A stretch of 64,000 nucleotides of DNA from Rhizobium sp. BG4 (GTDB lineage: Bacteria > Pseudomonadota > Alphaproteobacteria > Rhizobiales > Rhizobiaceae), in the NCBI RefSeq assembly GCF_016864575.1, contig NZ_CP044125.1, positions 3,454,001 through 3,518,000 of the forward strand, written 5' to 3'. Below the pieces are notes generated by a model, which saw only the letters and a program-made list of their open reading frames with translations, made no database searches and was not told where the DNA came from. Positions 57,592 through 64,000 of the stretch are shown here, piece after piece. The position numbers and the translations under genes were made by a program. Within the stretch, counting starts at the first letter, position 1; every line of letters begins with the position of its first letter.

Positions 57592-58500
57592 ATGACGTTA
57601 CATGTTGGCCCCTTCGATGAAATGACATCGATTATTGCCCGTTACGCCAGGAAAGACGGGGATTCCGAGACGGCGATCGAGAACCTGCATGTCTTCAAGG
57701 GCAGCTGCCCGACGCGGCTGCAGCACATGGCCTACAAGCCGGGATTCTCGCTGGTGCTGCAGGGGAGTAAGCGGCTGATGGTCGGCTCCGACGTGCATGT
57801 CTACGGCGCCGGGCAATATGTGCTGACCTCGCTCGACCTGCCGGTCGCCTCGCATGTGACGCAGGCGACGGCCGATATTCCCTATCTCTGCTTCACGCTG
57901 TTCATCGACAGCGAAAAGCTCAGCGATCTCCTGTCGAAGACCAGGATCCAGCGCGTGCCGCCATCGCCTGACGATGCCCGCGGTCTGGTGGTCAAGACGG
58001 CGCCGCCGGAGCTGCTCGATGCCTCGGCCCGGCTTCTGCGCTTGCTTGATAATCCGCAGGACATTCCGGCGATGGCGCCGCTGATCGAGCAGGAGATATC
58101 CTATCGGCTGCTGAGCGGCCCCGATGGTCCGCGGCTGCTCGACATGACGCTTGCCGAAAGCCAGAGCCACAAGGTTGCCCGCGCCGTCGCCTGGCTGCGC
58201 ACCAATTTCGTCCAGCCGCTGCGCATCGAGGACCTGGCCGACCATGTCAGCATGAGCGCGTCCTCGCTGCATCACCATTTCAAGGCGGTCACGGCAATGA
58301 CGCCGATGCAGTATCAGAAGCAGTTGCGCTTGCATGAGGCGCGCCGGCTGTTGCTGACCGAGCATGTCGATGTCGCGACGGCGGGATACCGCGTCGGCTA
58401 TCAGAGCCCGTCGCAATTCAGCCGCGAATATAGCCGTCTCTACGGTCTGCCGCCGCTGAAGGACATCGAGGCGATGCGCGGGCAGATGGCCGCCGAGTAG
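57592..58500 (+). CDS. AraC-family transcriptional regulator (AraC_N type)
   Basis: A regulator of about 302 residues with the AraC_N domain (LVLQGSKRLMVGSDVHVYGAGQYVLTSLDLPVASHVTQA) and two C-terminal helix-turn-helix motifs (IEDLADHVSMSASSLHHHFKAVTAMTPMQYQKQLRLHEA, then ATAGYRVGYQSPSQFSREYSRLYG). ATG 57592 was chosen; more open frame lies upstream without family sequence. A near-palindrome GTAA..TTAC (57584-57601, two mismatched pairs) covers the start. It is divergent from the alcohol dehydrogenase, the commonest neighbour of this regulator type, and probably controls it. Confidence 0.9.
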   Translation: MTLHVGPFDEMTSIIARYARKDGDSETAIENLHVFKGSCPTRLQHMAYKPGFSLVLQGSKRLMVGSDVHVYGAGQYVLTSLDLPVASHVTQATADIPYLCFTLFIDSEKLSDLLSKTRIQRVPPSPDDARGLVVKTAPPELLDASARLLRLLDNPQDIPAMAPLIEQEISYRLLSGPDGPRLLDMTLAESQSHKVARAVAWLRTNFVQPLRIEDLADHVSMSASSLHHHFKAVTAMTPMQYQKQLRLHEARRLLLTEHVDVATAGYRVGYQSPSQFSREYSRLYGLPPLKDIEAMRGQMAAE

Positions 58501-58578
58501 CGCTTTTCTTTTGATGCGCCGCAGCAACGAATTTCGCTTGACGGCGAAAAGCGCCTCGTTCATAACACGCCGCGAACC

Positions 58579-58592
58579 GTACCGTACGGTAC
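58579..58592. promoter_or_regulatory. 14-bp perfect palindrome, TetR operator before the ilvC-linked regulator
   Basis: GTACCGTACGGTAC is a perfect palindrome 19 bases upstream of the TetR gene start at 58612. The form and position fit an autoregulatory TetR operator. ilvC follows the same regulator 50 bases later. Confidence 0.65.
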
Positions 58593-58611
58593 GTATTGGG
58601 GAGTGCTTATC

Positions 58612-60332
<1,721 letters not shown>

Positions 60333-60357
60333 TCGCTGCTGCGATTGATATTGCGAG

Positions 60358-60385
60358 AGGCCGGGGCGAAAGCTCCGGCCTTTTT
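60358..60385 (+). terminator. Terminator of ilvC
   Basis: A 10-bp stem (60358-60367 with 60372-60381, one G-T) closed by a GAAA tetraloop is followed by TTTTT. Confidence 0.92.
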
Positions 60386-60972
60386 CATTTCCGGGCGGTG
60401 AGGAAGAGCCAGCGGGTCGGCTTGCCGTCGTAGCCGCCGCCATCGGCTTCCGATAGCGCGATGTCGCGCCAGCCGCCTGCGGTCAGGCACTGTGATAGCC
60501 AGTCGGGCGAGGGGTAGTTGTAATAGCGGCCGAAGCCGTCATGTCCCTCGGCTTCTCCGGCCTTGAAGCTGGCATGCAGGGGAGCCCCCGGTTTCAGCGC
60601 GCTTTGGATGCGGGAGAAAACGTCGAAAAGTTCCCCGCGGGGAACATGCAGCAGGCTTGCTTCGGCCCAGACGCCGTCGAATTCGCCGATGGCCTGCAGA
60701 TCCTGAAAGCGCATGACCGTCACCGGCCGGCCGATCAGTTTTTCCGCCTGCTTGGCGAGCTCTGCCGATCCATCCGTCGGCGCCACGTCGAAACCCTTTC
60801 CCAGCATATAGGCGCTGTCCTGCCCGCCGCCGCAGCCGAGTTCGAGGATTTTTCCGCCTGCCGGGAGTGTGGCGAGGAAGGCGTCGAGGCGCTTTGTTGG
60901 CAGACGGCGCTCGCGGGAGGCGTAGGTTTCGGCATTGCCGTCGTAGAAGGCTGAGGTTTCGTCGTTGGACAT
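60385..60972 (-). CDS. SAM-dependent methyltransferase
   Basis: A class I methyltransferase of 195 residues. The SAM-binding motif is ILELGCGGGQDSAYMLGKGFDVAPTDGS, followed by MRFQDLQAIGEFDGVWAEASLLHVPRGEL, where the ligand side chains are usually found. The N-terminal FYDGNAETYASRE suggests a small-molecule methylase of the TehB/Methyltransf_25 type, for example for tellurite, thiols or an amine. ATG 60972 was chosen; 40 more open codons upstream carry no family sequence. It points against ilvC and runs in the same direction as ilvE, 82 bases after it. Confidence 0.85.
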   Translation of the reverse strand: MSNDETSAFYDGNAETYASRERRLPTKRLDAFLATLPAGGKILELGCGGGQDSAYMLGKGFDVAPTDGSAELAKQAEKLIGRPVTVMRFQDLQAIGEFDGVWAEASLLHVPRGELFDVFSRIQSALKPGAPLHASFKAGEAEGHDGFGRYYNYPSPDWLSQCLTAGGWRDIALSEADGGGYDGKPTRWLFLTARK

Positions 60973-61054
60973 GCTGGGGACCTCTCCAATAGCAAGAAAC
61001 CGGGCGAGAGGCCCGGTTGCGAAGGTGGTTTCGTCCGTTGCGGCTAACGCAAGG

Positions 61055-62155
61055 TCAGGCCGGAATGAGGCGGGTCCAGCCGCGCTCGTCATTGGTGGTA
61101 CCCTTCTGCAGGCCGACGAGCTGCTGGCGCAGTTCGGTGGTCAGCTTGCCGGTCTGGCCGTCGCCGACGAGGAACTCGCCGCCTGCATGGCGCACGAGGC
61201 CGATGCCGGCGAGAACGGCGGCCGTGCCGCAGGCGAAGGCTTCCACGAGCTTGCCGCTCTTGGCGTCAGCCTGCCATTCCTCGAAGGAATAGGGGCGCTG
61301 TTCGACGCGCAGACCTTTTTCCTCGGCAAGCACGATGACCGAAGCGCGGGTGATGCCCGGCAGGATCGTGCCGCCGAGCGGCGGGGTGACGACCGTACCG
61401 TCGTTCATCACGAAGAAGACGTTCATGCCGCCGAGTTCTTCGACCCAGCGATGCTCGGCTGCATCGAGGAAGACGACCTGGTCGCATTCCTTCTTGGCGG
61501 CTTCGGCCTGGGCCACGAGGCTGGCTGCATAATTGCCGCCGCATTTTGCAGCACCGGTGCCGCCGGCGGCCGCGCGGGTATATTCCGTCTCGACCCAGAG
61601 CGACACAGCTTTGGCGCCGCCCTTGAAGTAAGCGCCGACAGGCGAGGCGATGATGCAGAAGATGTATTCCTGCGCCGGACGAACGCCGAGGAAGGCTTCG
61701 TTGGCGAACATGAAGGGGCGGAGGTAGAGGCTGGCATCGCCCGAGGGGATCCAGTTCTTGTCGACGCGGACGAGCTCTTCGACGGCCTTCAGGAAAAGAT
61801 CTTCCGGCACGGCGGGCATTGCCATGCGGGCTGCCGACTGGGCGAAGCGGCGGGCGTTTTCTTCCGGACGGAAGAGAAGGACGCGGCCGTCATCAGCCTT
61901 GTAGGCCTTCATGCCCTCGAAGATTTCCTGGGCGTAGTGCAGCACGGCGCTGGCGGGGTCGAGTTCCAGCGGGCGGCGCGGCGTCACCTTTGCGTCGTGC
62001 CAGCCCTTGTCGGCGGTCCATTTCGCCAGGACCATGTGATCCGTAAAGACCTTGCCGAAGCCGGGGGTCTCAAGCGCCTTGACGCGGTCGGCGTCGGAGA
62101 CGGGAGACTTGTGGAATTCGATTGTGATTTCAGGAGAGGGCGACGTCGCGGTCAT
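61055..62155 (-). CDS. ilvE: Branched-chain amino acid aminotransferase
   Basis: Last step of valine, leucine and isoleucine synthesis: transfers an amino group from glutamate to the 2-oxo acid, with pyridoxal phosphate. It is the fold-type IV enzyme of the larger (366-residue) BCAT-II type. The PLP-binding Lys is Lys204 in GTGAAKCGGNYAAS, with LHYAQEIFEGMKAYKADDGRVLLFRPEENARRF near residue 72 and TPPLGGTILPGITRASVI later. ATG 62155 was chosen, the first Met that gives a normal N-terminus. With ilvIH and ilvC, most of the pathway is encoded in this window. Confidence 0.94.
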   Translation of the reverse strand: MTATSPSPEITIEFHKSPVSDADRVKALETPGFGKVFTDHMVLAKWTADKGWHDAKVTPRRPLELDPASAVLHYAQEIFEGMKAYKADDGRVLLFRPEENARRFAQSAARMAMPAVPEDLFLKAVEELVRVDKNWIPSGDASLYLRPFMFANEAFLGVRPAQEYIFCIIASPVGAYFKGGAKAVSLWVETEYTRAAAGGTGAAKCGGNYAASLVAQAEAAKKECDQVVFLDAAEHRWVEELGGMNVFFVMNDGTVVTPPLGGTILPGITRASVIVLAEEKGLRVEQRPYSFEEWQADAKSGKLVEAFACGTAAVLAGIGLVRHAGGEFLVGDGQTGKLTTELRQQLVGLQKGTTNDERGWTRLIPA

Positions 62156-62439
62156 TGCTGGCACCTTGGTAGTCCATTGAATAATGCGCGGCACACTACT
62201 GCTGCCGCACCTGTTTTGGAAAGGTCTGTTTCAGCGAGTTTCGGCATTTCGTCAGCGAATGATGACGGGATGCGGCGAATGTTCAGGCCAATTCGGCCCG
62301 GTTTCCTCATCCATGCTGCTTTCGAGGGCCAATTCGCCCAAACTTGTCACCGGGACAAGAAAATAGGTCAGCATTGTTGACATAATTTCCGTGCCGTGAT
62401 GATCTGCCAGCATCATAAAAAGAGACTGAGGAAACCCCG

Positions 62440-63662
62440 ATGCTGAACTGGGATGAAATGTTTGCGACGCGCTCGTCACGCATGCGCGCCTCCGAAATCA
62501 GAGAACTGCTGAAACTGCTCGGTCAGCCCGATATCATCTCCTTTGCCGGCGGCATTCCGGATCCGGCGCTGTTTCCGGACAAGGAGTTCAAGGCAGCCTA
62601 TGCCGGGATTTTCGATGGCGGCGCGGTCAACTCGGCGCTGCAATATTCGGTCAGCGAAGGCTACAAGCCGCTGCGCGAATGGCTGGTGAAGCAGATGGCC
62701 GGTCTCGGTATTGCCTGCGAGGCCGAAAACGTCTTCATCGTCTCCGGTTCGCAGCAGGGCCTCGATTATCTCGGCAAGCTCTTCCTGTCGCCGAAGGATA
62801 CGGCACTGGTGACGTGGCCGACCTATCTCGGCGCGCTGCAGGCCTTCAACGCCTATGAGCCTTCCTACGACCAGCTGACGCCAAACGGCAACCGCACGCC
62901 CGAGAGCTACAAGGCGGCGGCCACGCAGAACGGCGGCAAGGTGAAGTTCGCCTATCTCTCCGCCGACTTCTCCAACCCGACCGGCGAGAGTGTCGACCGC
63001 GAGGGCCGCGAGAAGGTTCTGGCGCTGGCCGAAGATCTCGATATCGCTGTCATCGAGGATGCTGCCTATCAGAACCTGCGCTACGACGGCGAGGCGATTC
63101 CGCCGATCCTGTCGCTTGAGATCGCCAAAAAGGGCCATATCAACGATACCCGCACGATCTATTGCGGCAGCTTCTCGAAGACGCTGGCGCCGGGCCTTCG
63201 CGTCGGCTTCATCGTCGCGAACGCGCCCGTTATCCGCAAGCTGGTGCTGATGAAACAGGCGGCCGACCTGCATTCCTCGACGATCAACCAGATCGCCATC
63301 GCCGAAGTCGCCGAGCGCGGTTTCGATGCGCAGGTCGCCAAGATCAAGGCCGCCTACAGCCATCGCCGCGATGCGATGTTGGCAGCACTCACCAGGCATA
63401 TGCCTGATGGCGTCAGCTGGACCAAGCCGGAAGGCGGCATGTTCATCTGGATCACCCTGCCGGAGGGCATGGATGGCGCGGCGCTGCTTGCCAAGTCGAT
63501 CGAGACCACGCGGGTCGCCTTCGTTCCGGCAAGGCCTTCTTCGCCGACGGCTCGGGCGCCAACACCATCCGCCTCAGCTTCTCCTGCGCCAACGATCAGA
63601 TGATCGAGGAGGGCATCGGCCGTCTCGGCAGGTTGGTCGCCGGTGAGATCGGCGCGCTTTAG
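62440..63662 (+). CDS. PLP-dependent aminotransferase (class I/II), frameshifted near the C-terminus
   Basis: A fold-type I aminotransferase of the MocR-free, 2-aminoadipate/valine-pyruvate type (LysN-like). Early motifs are FAGGIPDPALFPDKEF and LQYSVSEGYKPLREWLV; VSGSQQGLDYL and LSADFSNPTGES follow; the PLP Lys is Lys247 in GSFSKTLAPGLRVGF. The frame is read cleanly to Pro363 (codon 63526-63528) and then goes wrong: the family tail KAFFADGSGANTIRLSFSCANDQMIEEGIGRL lies in the next frame and ends at TAG 63662. One missing G at 63528-63529 explains it. The unshifted frame stops at 63603 after unrelated residues. It may be a sequencing error or a recent mutation. Confidence 0.85.
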
Positions 63663-63772
63663 GGCGAATAGTCTGCGTGATTGGTGCGACGCGACCTTTC
63701 GTCGGATGCCTGGTTGCATCGACTCGCCTCGCGTTGCATCTTCCCGCCGCTTCGGAAGGTTGAGGAACGACG

Positions 63773-64000
63773 ATGAGCGGGATCAAGGTCAGGATGGCAA
63801 CTCTGTCTGATGCCGAGGAGCTGGCGAGGCTGATGGTCGAACTGGGTTATCCGACAACCTCCGACAGAATGACCGCCAGACTTGAGCGGCTGAGCGGCCG
63901 TGAGGACCACGCTATATTTGTCGCCGATGAAGACGGTGCGGTTGCCGGAATGATTGGCTTGTCCGTCTCTCCGACGCTCTACCGAGACGATCTTGATGGT
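63773..64000 (+). CDS. GNAT acetyltransferase, 5' part only
   Basis: The beginning of a GNAT-family N-acetyltransferase cut off by the window end; 76 codons are seen. It starts with ATG 63773 behind AGGA. VRMATLSDAEELARLMVELGY is the usual N-terminal strand-helix of the fold, and AIFVADEDGAVAGMIGLSVSPTLYRDD is the following beta pair leading toward the acetyl-CoA motif, which would lie just outside. The substrate is unknown. Confidence 0.85.
   Translation, partial: MSGIKVRMATLSDAEELARLMVELGYPTTSDRMTARLERLSGREDHAIFVADEDGAVAGMIGLSVSPTLYRDDLDG

Noticed and set aside
57584..57601. Near-palindrome GTAA..TTAC over the AraC start codon
   Set aside because: Two pairs mismatch and it overlaps the start codon; AraC proteins usually bind direct repeats, so it is noted but not called an operator.
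62252..62479. A 75-codon minus-strand frame between ilvE and the aminotransferase
   Set aside because: It overlaps the start of the next gene, has no recognisable features and lies in the divergent promoter region.

Overview
The window is GC-rich, densely packed alphaproteobacterial chromosome and fits Rhizobium (Rhizobiaceae) best. The strongest marker is a permuted two-piece tmRNA gene on the minus strand (about 15660-16016) whose tag reads ANDNNAKEYALAA, a rhizobial/agrobacterial form. The thyA ... folA-hflK-hflC-degP order, SspB with DUF4169, the YcaO/TfuA pair, ilvI-ilvH-...-ilvC and a flagellin gene away from a flagellar cluster agree with that placement. It looks like core chromosome: no insertion sequence, integrase, CRISPR array, tRNA or rRNA gene was seen.

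Layout. 1-10.5 kb: the end of an RND efflux permease, a lone flagellin, an OmpA-type lipoprotein, and several regulator/enzyme pairs (AraC, AbrB-type membrane protein, LysR with aldo/keto reductase, FAD-linked oxidase). 10.5-17 kb: a large AsmA-like protein, then on the minus strand a protein quality-control group (ssrA tmRNA, the SspB-type ClpXP adaptor, DUF4169, a ribbon-helix-helix protein), then thyA. 17-25 kb: a surface-polysaccharide block between thyA and folA with glycosyltransferases, an acetyltransferase, a sugar 3,5-epimerase, a reductase, rfbF, rfbG and a sugar C-methyltransferase. Together these suggest a CDP-linked C-methyl-6-deoxyhexose. 25-35.5 kb: a PAS-GGDEF cyclase, folA, hflK, hflC, a decayed-looking DUF2065 gene with a terminator inside it, degP, serB/miaA with abutting start codons, and a HerA-like ATPase.

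35.5-41.7 kb: ilvIH behind a transcription attenuator with a branched-chain leader peptide, an aldo/keto reductase, a LysE exporter, and a cobalt-type nitrile hydratase operon whose beta gene is frameshifted. 41.7-49 kb: a secreted-repeat/ECF sigma/anti-sigma operon, an orphan YcaO-TfuA pair (the best candidate for an undescribed peptide- or protein-modifying system), a DUF922 protein, a RecD2-like helicase, a MerR-LuxR hybrid regulator and pdxJ. 49-64 kb: regulator/enzyme pairs (HxlR with an NmrA-like reductase, TetR with MFS, MarR-GNAT, Lrp with a racemase, AraC with an alcohol dehydrogenase), NDH-2, a TetR gene upstream of ilvC, ilvE, a second aminotransferase with a late frameshift, and the start of a GNAT gene.

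Two frameshifts (nthB and the aminotransferase at 62.4 kb) each look like a one-base loss in a G run, and the DUF2065 gene has a similar local disturbance. Homopolymer sequencing errors are therefore as likely as real mutations. Positions and motifs were read directly from the sequence; functions rest on family knowledge and no database search was possible.
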